DNA from: Cryptomeria japonica
Lineage: Eukaryota; Streptophyta; Pinopsida; Cupressales; Cupressaceae
Direction of reading: 5' to 3'
NCBI RefSeq assembly: GCF_030272615.1
Contig: NC_081408.1
Span: forward strand, 402,035,889-402,099,888
Length of the DNA: 64,000 bases
Shown here in pieces: positions 32,415-43,549 of this stretch. Within the stretch, counting starts at the first letter, position 1, and every line of letters starts with the position of its first letter. The translations under genes were made by a program, and so were the position numbers. The notes under the pieces are model-generated. The model saw only the letters and a list, made by a program, of their open reading frames with translations, ran no database searches and was not told where the DNA came from.

Positions 32415-33980
32415 GAAACCCCCCCAAATTCACTCAATCAAAGAACCCCCCCCCCCAAAAAAAAAAATGATGATTTGACACTTTATACTTAGTGCGTATA
32501 CAATGGGTCACTTGCAAAAAATGATAAAGTGGAGTTCTGATTTCAACTTTACAACTACTTGCAAAAAATGATAAAGTCGAGCTCTAATTTCAACTTTACA
32601 ACTGCTTCAAAGAGGCCAAAGGAGACTCAAACTGATAATGCAAGAGATCTAAACTAAGATCCAAGCAAATTACAAGTACCAAGTAGGCCAAAAAGGACCA
32701 ATATCTAAAAGTACAATATCCACTCAAAATCTCTGCAAACCGATGATAGATTAGAAAGGATGAAAAAATATGCACTTTAAAAAAAAATGACACCTGAAAA
32801 GGAGGTCGTATGAGCCCAAACGAAGCCTTTGAAGTTGTAAAATTGAGGATTGGAAAGGTACTGCTGAGAGAATCTGAAAATTCTGAAAAAACATGTTCAC
32901 CAAAATTAGAAAATAACCACACCACTGCAGAGAGAATGAAAAATTAGCCCAAATAAAAAAAACTTGCACCCAAAAAGGAGCAAAATTGAGCAAGTTATGA
33001 GCCTCCATAGTTGACTCAAAAAACCAAACTGCTCAATGGAGAAGGGTCTAAAATGTTCAAAAGGTGTTGACGCAGGCTGACATTAGCAATTCACTGTGTT
33101 AAATTTGATGACCGTATGACTGTCAAAATGGTCATCACACCCTTCTCCCTGGTTGTACGAATATGCTGATGTGGCGGCCAACTAGGCAGGTGACATGTCA
33201 GAATGTTTTTCCCACGGGCCAGTGGCCTCCTGCCACGTGGCAGACGTGGGTTCACCGGAGGGAGGTGACAGGGCCTGACGTGGAGTGCAGGTGATGGTCG
33301 GGAGTCAGGGGCTGGTGGTAGAGGATGGTGCCGACGAGAGGAGGTCTCCGGTGGTAGGCGAACGACGTGAGGTCATGGCGGCCAGGAGGCGATCGTTGTC
33401 GTCGGTGGCCGGTGATCGATGTCGGGGCCGCAAGCTGTCGGGGCCGACAGCCTGCGGCCCTGACAGGCTGAGGATGGTGCCGACGGTGGAGAATGGGAAG
33501 CTGTCGGGAAAGCGTCAAGCAGCGTACAAAGTGTGCAGGGTGACAGGGCTATGGGCCCCAAAAACTCCTACAGAAAATTAAATCTACAGAGTACAGAGTG
33601 GGTCGGGGGTGGGGTGAATTAACCCCTCGAAACCCAAAACAAATCTTTTTTTTTTTTTGAAAAAAAAACCTGCGATTTTTTATTTTTTTATTTTTTTTAA
33701 TGAAAAAAATCAAATTAATATTTTTTTCGCAGAATAAAAAAATTATTTTTTGAAAATCCATACCGTACTACCCGAATTGGGTTAAAACTTCCTCCAACAC
33801 CCAAAATTTGACTTTCGCCAAAATAGGTCAAGTTTATACTTGATTTTTATGGAAACAGCCTCCCAGATGCAATGGTGAGGTCGAAAATGCTCTAGGATGC
33901 CTCCAAAATACACAGTACCTCAGATCCGAAATTAGAAGTCTTCCAAGATGTCTCCCAAAACCAATCAATGAAGCTCCAAT
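32415..33980 (-). other. B leader with GC-rich segment
   Basis: A 1.6-kb leader between primer site and gag. On the minus strand it runs: GACCTCACCATTG near the primer site (33870-33882), AACTTGACCT (33825-33834), an A/T homopolymer-rich block (33640-33760), a GC-rich segment (about 33140-33560), then T-rich sequence and a G-run (32446-32453). Short ORFs in the GC-rich part are not convincing genes. The same order of signals is seen in D. Confidence 0.65.
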
Positions 33981-33993
33981 GGCTCTGATACCA

Positions 33994-34443
33994 TGTGAGA
34001 TTTTGCCAAAATCAAGGGCACAATGAAAAGCACATAAAATAGACAATAGTATGACAAGAACAAACTGTATTCTCATCAATATACAAATGATCAACTGGAT
34101 TAACCAATACAATGAATATAGGCCTGCATATATAGGCAAAGCCAAATGGATATGTGAGCACACAATCATGACATGTGGCTTAATGAGAAACAAAGGTAGG
34201 TAAGAAAAAGTAGGGGTAGGTAGGAGAAATAATATAATATTCCACAAGAGGTGGATGACCCACCGAATGTGGAATGTAACAGCAAGATAACACCACAAAA
34301 GGTGGAATTTCTCCTACAGACATCATCCCTATGTGCACACTTCCCTAAGTGTCTCATATCCAAACTATGATGAGATGCATTATCCTAAGTTAACTTAAGT
34401 AAAGCGAAATTATATCCTATAAGAATAAATAATTACACCAACA
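33994..34443 (-). repeat. B 5' LTR
   Basis: 450 bp, minus-strand TGTTGGTGTAATT...TCTCACA. It contains an inverted repeat around GGTGGGTCATCCACC (34249-34263 region), also found in the related LTR at 53120. Confidence 0.82.
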
Positions 34444-34520
34444 ATATCAATAATATTTAGTCTTCTTTTCAGTTGATGTTTTATATTTTGTGAGTGTTAT
34501 TAAATTATTATAATCTTTCA
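34444..34520 (+). repeat. A 3' LTR, last 77 bp
   Basis: Continues the split A LTR from ATATCAATAATATTTAG to CTTTCA and is followed by the TAATT duplication. Confidence 0.9.
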
Positions 34521-34525
34521 TAATT

Positions 34526-35437
34526 TTGGAAGAGAAGCAAAATGGGTTTGCAGTGGAAGAGATATGATGAATAAGGAAATGATATAAAAATTGTATCTAG
34601 TATTATTAAAGTCTAAATTTGAAAACATATTTTTTCTTGAAGCAAACTGATCACAATGACAAATTGTTAGCTTTCTTTAAAGAATAATAATCTAGATTTT
34701 TATATATTGTTTTTAACAAAAATCTACAATAATAAAAAAAATAGTGAGCCAAAAGAAAATCAAAGAGCATTAAAAAAAATTAGACTCGCTTGCAAATAGA
34801 GCATACAATTTTCTCTGAATAAAGTTGTTCTCGACAATGAATATAGTTTTTTTTGCATATAATTTTTTTTTACCAAATAATATAGAATGAGAGTAACCCG
34901 CTCTTAAAAAATCTCACATAATTTAATGTAAATAAGTTTAAAGCTAAGTTACAATAGATAGATTAAGTTCTATCATTGTTGCGGAACTCTAGAAAACAAA
35001 AGCTAAGATAAGATTCATAGTAACGACTATGTAAATAATATTAAGTTTTGCAATTAAATAATTAGAACTAGAATACTGATAAAAACCTTAAAATTTTGAT
35101 TTAATACAGATACAGATATGAAGATTGAAACAAAAAAAACTTGACCTGCATGCAAGTGAGATTGAAACAAAGAAACTTGTTATCATTTTATTTTTTTAAA
35201 AAAGATTTAAATGCATGCAAATTTAATGAATAGATTTAAATAAACTTTTCTAAATCAGAGACATAAAATAATAGTTAGAGATCTCTGCACAAAAATAAAA
35301 TAAAAAATTAACGAAAGCAAATCCAAGTCAAAACTCTTCTCTTATTTCCTCAAAAAGAGTGCTCCAATAGATAAATGGTAATCCTTCAATAGTGCAAGTT
35401 CAATAAATGATTAGTAGAAACCTATTCTAATACTGGA
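34526..35437 (-). other. Interior of F next to its 5' LTR, no ORF
   Basis: AT-rich sequence where gag of F should lie; no gag motif is readable on the minus strand. The last bases before the LTR (35421-35437) carry the decayed primer site. Confidence 0.5.
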
Positions 35438-35960
35438 TGAAAGGAAAATAACATCAAGTACCAAGAAAGAACTAATAAATGAGCAATTGTTTGAAGGTAG
35501 AGTATTACCATAAAAATGAGAAGCCAAAACCAAGAGCACGCATGCCATAATTCAAGAAGGAGACACAAGATTTGTAAAGGGGAAAAAGAAAAGAAAAAAC
35601 CCCCATGATTATGAAGATGGCATAAAGCCTAAGAAAATACAATGAGAGAAAGAGAGAATGAGCTTAGCATAGAAATGCTTCCATAGAAGAAATGAGAGAG
35701 ACACCTCAAATATATAGAGGTGAGAGAGGAGTTGCAAATGTAACTCCCAAGTCTAAGCATGCCATCTAGCATCCTATATGTGTGCAAAGTGTCACAATCC
35801 TCATAAGGAGGAAATATAATATTTCATATATTTGGAATAAACAAATTGAGTTGAGAAAACTCAAATACGACAAAGGACTTGTAGAGATCCTTTAGGAATA
35901 TTCCTACAAGTAATAAGTAAAAGGAAATTAACTTTACCAAGTAAAGATTAATTCCTAACA
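35438..35960 (-). repeat. F 5' LTR
   Basis: Partner of 4469-4990, 523 bp, minus-strand TGTTAGGAATTAATC...TTTCA, followed by ATCAT. Confidence 0.88.
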
Positions 35961-36016
35961 ATCATGATAGGGTGGAAATGATTTAGATGTGTCAAATGGC
36001 TTGATGGGAGGAAATT

Positions 36017-36520
36017 TTAATACATTACTATTAACCTCAACATTATACTATGCAAAGACTCAAAAAGAGGAGTTAATTCTTTTCTAAAGGTATTTGGATA
36101 AAGGGGCCACATCTGATGTCGTGGTTGCCACTTGAGCACATTGATGTTGTCATTTATCTTGATATAACCTTTGTTGGGTTTAAACTTCACAAATGATTGT
36201 TGAGCACCCTCATTCTTATCAACCAAAGCCATTGAAGAGGATGACTCAAATTGAATCGCTTGAAGACTGCACACAATTACGTAAAGGAAGTAAACTCAAA
36301 AAATAGAAGCTTATCTCTAATGTATTTTTGTAAAATAGCAATAAAAATTCTTTGAACATCATGATCAGACACTTGATAAGCAATTTCAGAATGCAAATGT
36401 TTATATCTACCAATAAAATCAGTCACTTTTTATTTAACTCCTTGCTTGCAATGAATCAAATCAGTCAAAGTAATTTTAGGATCTATAGCATCATAAATTG
36501 TCACTAGTACAATTTAAACC
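36017..36520 (-). pseudogene. Gypsy G gag, middle part
   Basis: The minus strand gives AIDPKITLTDLIHCKQGVK, then KVTDFIGRYKHLHSEIAYQV, QRIFIAILQKYIRDKLLFFEF and, in another frame, SSSMALVDKNEGAQQSFV. These are typical of Tat-type gag before the zinc knuckle. Stops and one frameshift are present. It continues across F to 4463. Confidence 0.65.
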
Positions 36521-36589
36521 TTATGTTTGTGCTCCTACTTTATCATGTTTTATCACCATCCCCTCTCCAGGTCTAATTTATTCTTATTA

Positions 36590-37100
36590 CCCAACTTTGA
36601 TGTCATGTACAACCTATTGTGGGACCCACTAAGGGGTACCCACCTCCCAAGCACTTTATTTTGGTCCCCTTTGTAGTTCGGCCAGGGTGTGGTACGTCCT
36701 GGTTTGGACCATGGCGCTCTAAAACTCCATGGTCCCCCTCAAAGAGGCCCCAATTTGAAATGGGGTAGGTGTTATATAACCCTACCAGGATTTGGTCCCC
36801 GGGGCTATACATGACCATTGAAGGTCAACCTAATCAATAATTCACCTAGAAAACCCTATATAAAGATATTATATCAATTCATTTTAGATCTAGGTCTCCA
36901 TCCATAGTGTTTGTGCATCCATGAAGCATTTAGAGATATTCAAGGCTGCATATTCATCCTTCAACCATTATGGAGAAAATTCATGTCAATTTCCATGCAA
37001 GCATGTGTCTGATTAGGGTTTTGTGTTTGTCATGGCATTTCATACAACATTTATGATTACATTCAAAGATCAAAACATCATCATCAATAATTGCAGATCC
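36590..37100 (+). mobile_element. LTR-like insertion within G gag
   Basis: This block interrupts the gag reading between 37105 and 36520. It is GC-richer than its surroundings, has TATA-like boxes (TTATATAACC near 36771, CTATATAAAG near 36855), then a CATCC/TTCATCC-rich stretch such as Tat-type LTRs show after their promoter. I could not fix clean TG/CA ends or a duplication, so it is a tentative solo LTR. Confidence 0.4.
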
Positions 37101-37104
37101 GAGG

Positions 37105-37381
37105 TCACCTTTTCCATTATACATAATCAATTAAGGGAATTCCATATGTTTAGGGGGAACCATATGGACAATGTCATCAAATATGGGATTGCTACATCAA
37201 ATGTGGGAACATTGAACTTGGATTGGGTATTGGAAGCCAATTGATATTGTAAGGATGTAACAATTTGGGCTAAGTTATTGATGGTTGCTTTGGTGGATGG
37301 ATTGAAATTGGACATGCTGGATTGTGATGGAGTAACACTGTTATATGTAGGTGGAGGTTAAGAATAAGGAGGTGAAACATT
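37105..37381 (-). pseudogene. Gypsy G gag, upstream part
   Basis: Minus strand: SPPYS, Pro-rich, then MSNFNPSTKATINNLAQIV and TFDVAIPY, then a shifted frame with MEFP and YNGKGD, the last being the capsid start also seen in E (YEGKGDPRDH). The right end (37366-37381) is the 16-bp target of LINE H, and the gag continues at 50116. Confidence 0.6.
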
Positions 37382-37439
37382 AGGCCCGTGCATGGGCTTC
37401 ATCACGTGAATCTATACGTGGAAAGATTAGAAATTGATG

Positions 37440-37905
37440 TTTGGTGTAGGGTGGAGGAAGGATGGGTTAAAATAAACTTTGATGGGGCATCAAAGGGCAA
37501 TCTCGGGCCTTCAGAAATTGGCTTTCTAGTGTGAGATTGGAGAGGGAATGTAATGGCTATTGGAGCTCAATGAATTGATGATGGGATGAACAATGTAGCG
37601 GAGGTTTTTGCAGCTTTGAATGCAATTTGATTTGGCAAGAGACTTGATATTTCCAAAATATACTTGAAAGGGGATTCATTAATCATTATGAATGCTATTA
37701 TTTCAGGTGACACTCAGGCGTGGAATTTGTCGAAGGTGGTATCAACAATTAGAAGTGAATTGGCATTGGTACAATGCTATCAAATTAGTCGTGTAAGGCA
37801 CTCAACGAATGGCATGGCTAACACCCTGTCAAAATGGGTAGTTAGTTTTGAAGTGGTTGGGGAAGTACGATTTGAAGATTTTTGTAACATTCCCTTTGAT
37901 GATTA
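37440..37905 (+). pseudogene. LINE H RNase H (RVT_3)
   Basis: INFDGASKGNLGPSEIGFLV, NNVAEVFAALNAI, KIYLKGDSLIIMNAII and RHSTNGMANTLSKW follow the plant LINE RNase H pattern also seen at 540-930. Stops break the first half (near 37532, 37572 and 37628); 37664-37905 is open. Confidence 0.8.
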
Positions 37906-38341
37906 ATTGAAATGGCACTCGAGTTCAATAATACCGACATTAATGAGTAGTAAGGATGGTGAGTCTATGATGGGACTTGGCATGTGGGAGTGGCAATAAA
38001 TCAGCGGTCTAAGACTTGGTCATGTCATTCTCAGAATTTTTTATAACAATCTTGGGTGGTGGAGCCTTTATGGAGGCAAATTTCTCCTTAATCACATTCA
38101 GACCCCAAGCTTCTTTCTTTGGGTTGGTAATGTCATAGAGAATGAAGTGGCTTTTCAAAATAGGGGATGGTGAATTCATAGAGTTGATGGAGATGCTACC
38201 GGGGGAGGTTTTTCTGGAGGCAAAGCATAGGCATCAAACGAATATGGATATCGTCACCATGGTGGTCGCGTGGGGATAGGAATTGGGGGATACTAGAAGC
38301 AATATCTTATGGGTAGTGAGGTCGATCATTGATGATGACAA
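37906..38341 (+). pseudogene. LINE H extra ORF, upstream part
   Basis: After the RNase H stop there is a second coding-like stretch (VFLEAKHRHQTNMDIVTMVVAW, then SIIDDDKLVGL across the I insertion) that joins the open frame at 49222. Stops are frequent. The product is unknown. Confidence 0.4.
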
Positions 38342-40003
38342 TGTTAAACACAATGTACCATTGAGAGGGGGGTGAATCAATGGTTCCTAAATTCTTTTCC
38401 TTTTTAAAACAACCTTGGAATATCGGTTATCACTCTAAGCACTAAACAATCAAACCAGTAAGACAAATATGGATATCAAAAGAGGCAAACACAAATTTGC
38501 AACCCACAACATCAAATGTACAAGGAAAACCCAATATGGGAAAAACCTTGGTGAGAAATGCTACTGGAGTCTAGTACTCCAATCCAGCCTCACAAGTGAA
38601 ATAATGATTTAGGGCACCAACCCAAGGAGCATCAACCCCTGCACCAAGCTCCAACTTGGTGATGTATAATGAAATACAATTTTGATACAGTTATAGCATC
38701 TGGTTGCAAATGAGTTTTGTAACACTTGATCAATAGATTTTTGTCGGTTAACAACCTTCTCTTCTTCACTTGTTCTCACACTGCCAATTATCAGATTACT
38801 CTCTCTGATCACTCACCGGTTACTCTTGGCCTGTCTTCTTTCTCTCTCAGCCTCACAACACACTATGTCACACTCAAATGCCTTCTTGATCAATCACACT
38901 TCACTAGTTAGCTTAACTGTTAGACCTATAACAGTTTACCGGTTACTCTAACTCTGCGGGTTAAACCCTCTCATCGGTTTGCCTGCTAACTAACTCTGCA
39001 ACTTTCTTAGAATAAATTCTAAGGAAGATGATCTTTCTCCTTGCTCAAGCTCTCTTCTATCTCATTCTTCGCATCAAGCATCATTGATTTCTATCTCGAT
39101 CTCACATATTTATCATCTAAGGTTCCCACCAAAAAATGCATTCAAACAGTGTCATGTTAGGTTTTGCCTTCACCAACTCGATCCATATTGGATTTGATTT
39201 GATCTGCTTTTCCAGGGAGATGATCTTCATGTCATCGATCAACACCACCAATGCCTCGCATTCCAATGTGGGTTTTCTAAAATTGAAGGTTTTCTAAAAT
39301 TGAAGTTTTGCACCATGTTTTTCTGTATTTCTCTGTCATACACCATTAATGGCTCGACTGTTTCCTTCTGCAAACCGGTACGAAGATCAAATATTCTTGT
39401 AGGATAAGTTCAATCGCATGCTATCTTGTCTTCCTCGAGCCACAATCTTCTGGCATCCTCCATGACTTGTGGGTTCTTCATAAAAGTCGACTTGCTTGCT
39501 GACTGTTATGTCGATGCATACTTCACCAACCTGTGCTTTATCACCACCTGGCTTCTAGCTGTCATTTTTGTAGACATCCACCTCTTCTTGGTTTTCTATG
39601 TTGGTTTGACATTCTTTGTTGACCAAGATTGACTATCGGTTCAATTTACCTTACCGGTATAACCAACAACACATCCTCTTGACAATTCATCTTGCCTTCC
39701 AGTATGTCTTCATGCCATTCTTTTTGTTCTCCTCACCGGGTGTTGTGATTCATTTAACATTCCACCACTTCATCATAAACAAACAACCAACCTTCATACC
39801 AGTTTATGCCTTACTAGTAAGCCTTCTTTACTGACAAATGACACAATTCATGTGTACCGACAACCTTCCTTTTGTCTGCTCACTTACATATGGATTGACA
39901 TCATATGTCTTACTTTTCTTATATCGGTCACCACTTCTTACACATTGGTGACCATGCCAAACCAGTTGACATCAATGACAACTTAATGCCAATAATGCCA
40001 ACA
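38342..40003 (-). repeat. I 3' LTR (left)
   Basis: 1,662 bp from TGTTAAACAC to GCCAACA. It carries many ACCGGT/CCGGTT words and one copy of the ATTTAGGGCACCAACCCAAG unit (38607-38640). Confidence 0.9.
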
Positions 40004-40329
40004 ATCTCCCCCTTTGGCATTGATGTCAACTAATTGCAAGACTTCATACCGGTAGATTTCTCCCCCTTTGACACAATGACAAAGGGTACTATATACTCCC
40101 CCTTTAATCCATACCTATCTTCCCCTTAGACTGATACCAGTGATTACAGCCGGTACTGAGACATATAGCCTTGAACTTTCCCTATGATCAACATGTGGTT
40201 CAAGAGTTATAGATGCTGCTATGAAATCCCCCTGAACCATATAATTCCTTACTAACTTAAGTGCATAAGGCAGGTGACACAACTCCCAACTTGTGTCTTA
40301 AGTACTCAAAAGTGCTTACCGGTAATGAT

Positions 40330-41414
40330 TTGGTAAAAATATCTGCCACTTATTCTCCTGTAGGGACATAGTCCATCTTTACTTCCTGTCCTTCAACCTT
40401 CTCTGTGAGGAAATGATACTTGATGGCTATATGCTTTATCTTGGAATAAATCACCGGATTCTTTGATATGTTGATGGCACTTGATTTATCACACTGGATG
40501 AGAATGGGATTAGTGATGTCCACTTGCATGTCCTTGAGGGTTTTCTTCATCCAAAGTACCTAAGATTAACATGTAGAAACAACAATGTATTCTGCTTTAG
40601 CAGTTGATAGGGAGACTAAATCTTGCTTCTTGCTATGCCATGAGACCAACTGGTCACCTAGGAAGAATGCACCACCACTTGTGCTCTTTTGGTCATCAAT
40701 GCAACTTGCCCAATCAACATTAGTGTATGCTTCCAAGATGAATTCCCCTTATTTAGGATACCACAAACCATAATTGAGTGTTCCTTGCAAGTACCTAAAA
40801 ATTTTGCTGACGACATTTATATGTGACTGCTTAGGTGCAGCTTGAAATCTAGCCACCATGCACATTGCCTACACTATATCCGATCTAGAAGCAGCAAGAT
40901 ACAATATATTGCCTATCATGGATCTATACAATGTCTGATCCACCACCCGTGATTCATCATTCTTGCTTAATTTGCTTCCGGTCACCATGGGGGTACTTAT
41001 CAGTTTGCAGTCCTCCATTTGAAATTTCTTCAACATATCCTTAACATACTTGGTTTGTGAGATAAAGATTCCCTTATCTTGTTGTGATATCTGCAAACCA
41101 AGAAAGTATGTCAATTCTCCAAGCATTAACATCTCAAATTCTGACTGCATCTGATCAACAAATTCTTTGCAAAGGGTGTCCTTATTGCCTCGAAAAATAA
41201 TGCAATCTACATACACAACCACAATGGTCATGTGGTTTCCATCTTTCTTTATGTATAAATTGTTGTCAGCACTCCCCTTTTTGAATCCTTTCTCCTTCAG
41301 GTACTGATCTAGCCTTGAATACCTTTGTGCAATAGTATGAACCACTTCCTTCCAATATGTGTCTGGTAGACTGGCCTCATTTAACATGGTTCTGGCCATC
41401 TCCTTGACTGTCAT
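40330..41414 (-). pseudogene. I reverse transcriptase C-part and RNase H
   Basis: From 41414 (MTVKEMARTMLNEASLPDTY) the reading passes straight from integrase C-terminal text into the late RT region (RLDQYLKEKGFKKGSADNNL), so about 1.5 kb encoding the RT fingers is absent. The catalytic box reads VYVDCIIF, with Cys for the second Asp. Then GIFISQTKYVKDMLKKF, STPMVTGSKLS, an RNase H with ADIFTKSLP at the end, and stops near 40869, 40760, 40610 and 40350. Confidence 0.8.
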
Positions 41415-42345
41415 GTTCTTCTTTTTTTACCACACCATTTTGTTGTGGAGTCCTAGGGGCTAAGTATTGCCTTTTAATTCCATGTCTTTCACAATTATCT
41501 TCAAACTCATTTGATGTGAACTCTCCACCCCGATATGATCTTAGACATTTCAATTTGCACCCACTTTCCTTCTCTACCATCTTCCTAAAGATCTTGAATC
41601 TGTCAAATGCTTGTGATTTATCTTGCAAGAAAGTAACCCATGTCATTCTTGAATAGTCATTAATGAAGAGCATAAAATATCGTTCACCGACAAGAGCTCT
41701 TGTCCTAGTTGGACCACACAGATCTGTATGTACAATTTCAAGTGGTCTTGAGGCGTTGTATTCTTTTGTTCTGAAGCTCACCTTAGTCTGCTTCCCTTTC
41801 ACACATTCATCACAAAATGTGCTTACATGTTTGATGATGGGTGGAATATTTCTTACACACCCCTTTTTGCTTACTGCAACTAAATTATCAAAATTTATGT
41901 GGCATCTTCTATGCCACAACCAACTTTTATCCACTTGTCCCAACATACATTGGGATTCAAAACATTCTTTCAGATTGTATACATTACCATATGTCCTCTT
42001 TCCTTCGGCTATAGTTTGACTGATACTCTCTTTCTTTATCTAGCAGCTGGTAGAATCAAAGGTGAATTTGTAACCTTTGTCACACATTTGACTCACACTC
42101 CGCAGAATGTGCTTTAGGCCTTCCACATAATACACATCACGTCCCTTCAATTTTCCATCAATATTTAGAGTACCTTTTCCTTTTATTTTGATGGATGAGT
42201 TGTCTGTGAATCTTACTGAACCACCATTCCAATCTTCAAGCTTAATAAATTTCTTTTTATCACCGGTCATGTGGTTGGAACAACCACTGTCTACAACCCA
42301 TAGATTTTTCCTTTCAACATGTAAGGCAGTCTACACTATCAGACT
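41377..42345 (-). pseudogene. I protease, pre-integrase and integrase
   Basis: LWVVDSGCSNHMTGDKKKF (about 42310-42255) keeps the protease DSG. SWLWHRRCHINFDNL and CDECVKGKQTK form the zinc part; the core has VHTDLCGPTRTRALVGERYF and FINDYSRMTW. The second Asp site reads RSYRGGEF, with Tyr for Asp. Stops at about 42331 and 42040 and a shift at 41400 are seen. Confidence 0.82.
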
Positions 42346-43166
42346 TGACTCTGCCTTACCATTTTCTTTCTCAACCCATACCGGTTTGGTTTCCTTCTTC
42401 TTGTCAGCTGCTATTTTTTGCTCCAGTTTAACTACTAGTTCTTGATTAGGATCTGTCCTCTTCTGCTTGATTTTCTCATTTTTACAAAACTTTGCTATAT
42501 GTCCAAACTCTTGACAGTTATAGAATTTCACATTTTCATTTAAGGATGAATCTTTGAAACTATTGTAGGACACTAGTTTATTCTTCCTACATTCAAAACT
42601 CCTATGACCAAATCCATTGCACTGAAAACAGACAACATTCATATCCCAAAGTATATTAAATGGATTTCTACTTTCATAACTCATAGTGGGCTTATTGGTT
42701 AATCTATAGTCAGCTATTCTATGTCCAAATTTGTTACACCGGTAACAATAACCATGAAAGTTTGGAACATACCGGTTAGGTTACCTTGGTCCTACAAATG
42801 ACTGCCTCACCGAGGGTCTTCCTTTCATGTTGCTGACTCTAGTGAATCCTTCATGATCAACTCTTGCATTTTTCCTTGGATCTGCATGTCAGTACATTGA
42901 ATGTGGCCTCCGGTTCATTGATTGTGTATACCAGTTTGTGTGGCAGTTTCTAACAACATTTGCATATGTCTTCTTACCGGTATCCTTGCTTACCATGAAT
43001 GTCTTCTTCTCTTCACCTTCATTTGAAGAAGTGAATTGTATCTCCTTATCAGACGTGTCTCTACTATTTGAACTGTATCCTTCTTCAAATCCTAAGCCGC
43101 CAATATCTTTAGATGGATTCTAATTGCTCAGCATCTTGTCGAAGGCTTCGATGTTGCCTTCATATT
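42331..43166 (-). pseudogene. I gag C-terminal part with two to three zinc knuckles
   Basis: Left of the D insertion the minus strand reads CYRCNKFGHR, then VCFQCNGFGHRSFEC and FYNCQEFGHIAKFC, three CCHC-like knuckles in a row, one of them degraded, followed by a Lys-rich coil before the protease. Several stops interrupt 42690-43166. Confidence 0.72.
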
Positions 43167-43537
43167 TGTTAGAGTATTCGGGTATTTACTTGATTAATTA
43201 AACAATATTTATTTAATTATTTAGGTTCCCTTTATCTCTTTCACACTTAAGCTAACTTTAGGTGCATAATAATTAATTCTTTTATTAATTATTATGTGCA
43301 AGCCTAGGTTTTCCTTTTTAGGGTTTCTTGACCTATTAGAGGTTGGATTCTTTTCATTGTATTGTAAGGATTATCACATTACATATTTTTGTGAATATTG
43401 AGCTCTCATCTTTTGAGCATATTTTTCTGTGGTTTTGCTTTTAGTTATTTTTGCTTCCTTGCTTCTCCTTGTAACAGATTATTCAGCTTGCAGAAGATCT
43501 TTAGGCTCCTGTGGTGTTGTGTTTCTCAACTCTCACA
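43167..43537 (+). repeat. D 5' LTR
   Basis: 371 bp, TGTTAGAGTATTC...CTCACA, directly followed by the primer site. Confidence 0.93.
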
Positions 43538-43549
43538 TGGTATCAGAGC

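Larger units (their letters stand above)
30386..34443 (-). mobile_element. Copia element B, 3'-truncated
   Basis: Minus-strand element with its 5' LTR at the right (33994-34443), a perfect TGGTATCAGAGCC primer site (33981-33993), a long leader, gag, protease and half of integrase. Reverse transcriptase, RNase H and the 3' LTR are missing: the reading ends mid-integrase at AISCATQI (about 30387) and joins the A LTR directly. No duplication is visible; only one base of A is lost at the join, which suggests a deletion that started in the left flank. Confidence 0.85.
7491..34520 (+). mobile_element. Copia element A, host of four insertions
   Basis: The 5' LTR is 7491-7936. The 3' LTR is split (30017-30385 and 34444-34520). 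The TAATT duplication is at 7486-7490 and 34521-34525. The primer site TGGTATCAGAGC (7939-7950) matches the 3' end of plant initiator tRNA-Met, and the polypurine tract AGGGGGAGAT is at 30007-30016. Gag, protease, integrase, reverse transcriptase and RNase H are in the normal Copia order but cut apart by C, E and a 1-kb insertion; B is in the 3' LTR. Stops throughout show it is dead. Confidence 0.93.
4469..35960 (-). mobile_element. Copia element F with nested insertions
   Basis: LTRs of about 522 bp (4469-4990 and 35438-35960) flank this unit, both ending TG...CA-like (TA in one by mutation). The target duplication is ATCAT at 4464-4468 and 35961-35965. Orientation is minus: a polypurine tract lies next to the left LTR (4991-5000), and a decayed tRNA-Met-type primer site (CCAGTATTAGA on the minus strand) lies left of the right LTR. 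The interior keeps only scraps of integrase and RNase H. Element A is inserted in it. The LTRs differ by many substitutions (estimated near 10 percent by eye), so F is older than A and its contents. Confidence 0.88.

Noticed and set aside
33285-33581. Open frames in a GC-rich segment that could be a host exon
   Set aside because: They lie in the leader of Copia B, overlap on both strands, lack any domain, and a similar GC-rich segment lies at the same place in D.
37664-37906. Host RNase H-like gene
   Set aside because: It is the end of a LINE bounded by a 16-bp duplication and a poly(A) tail.
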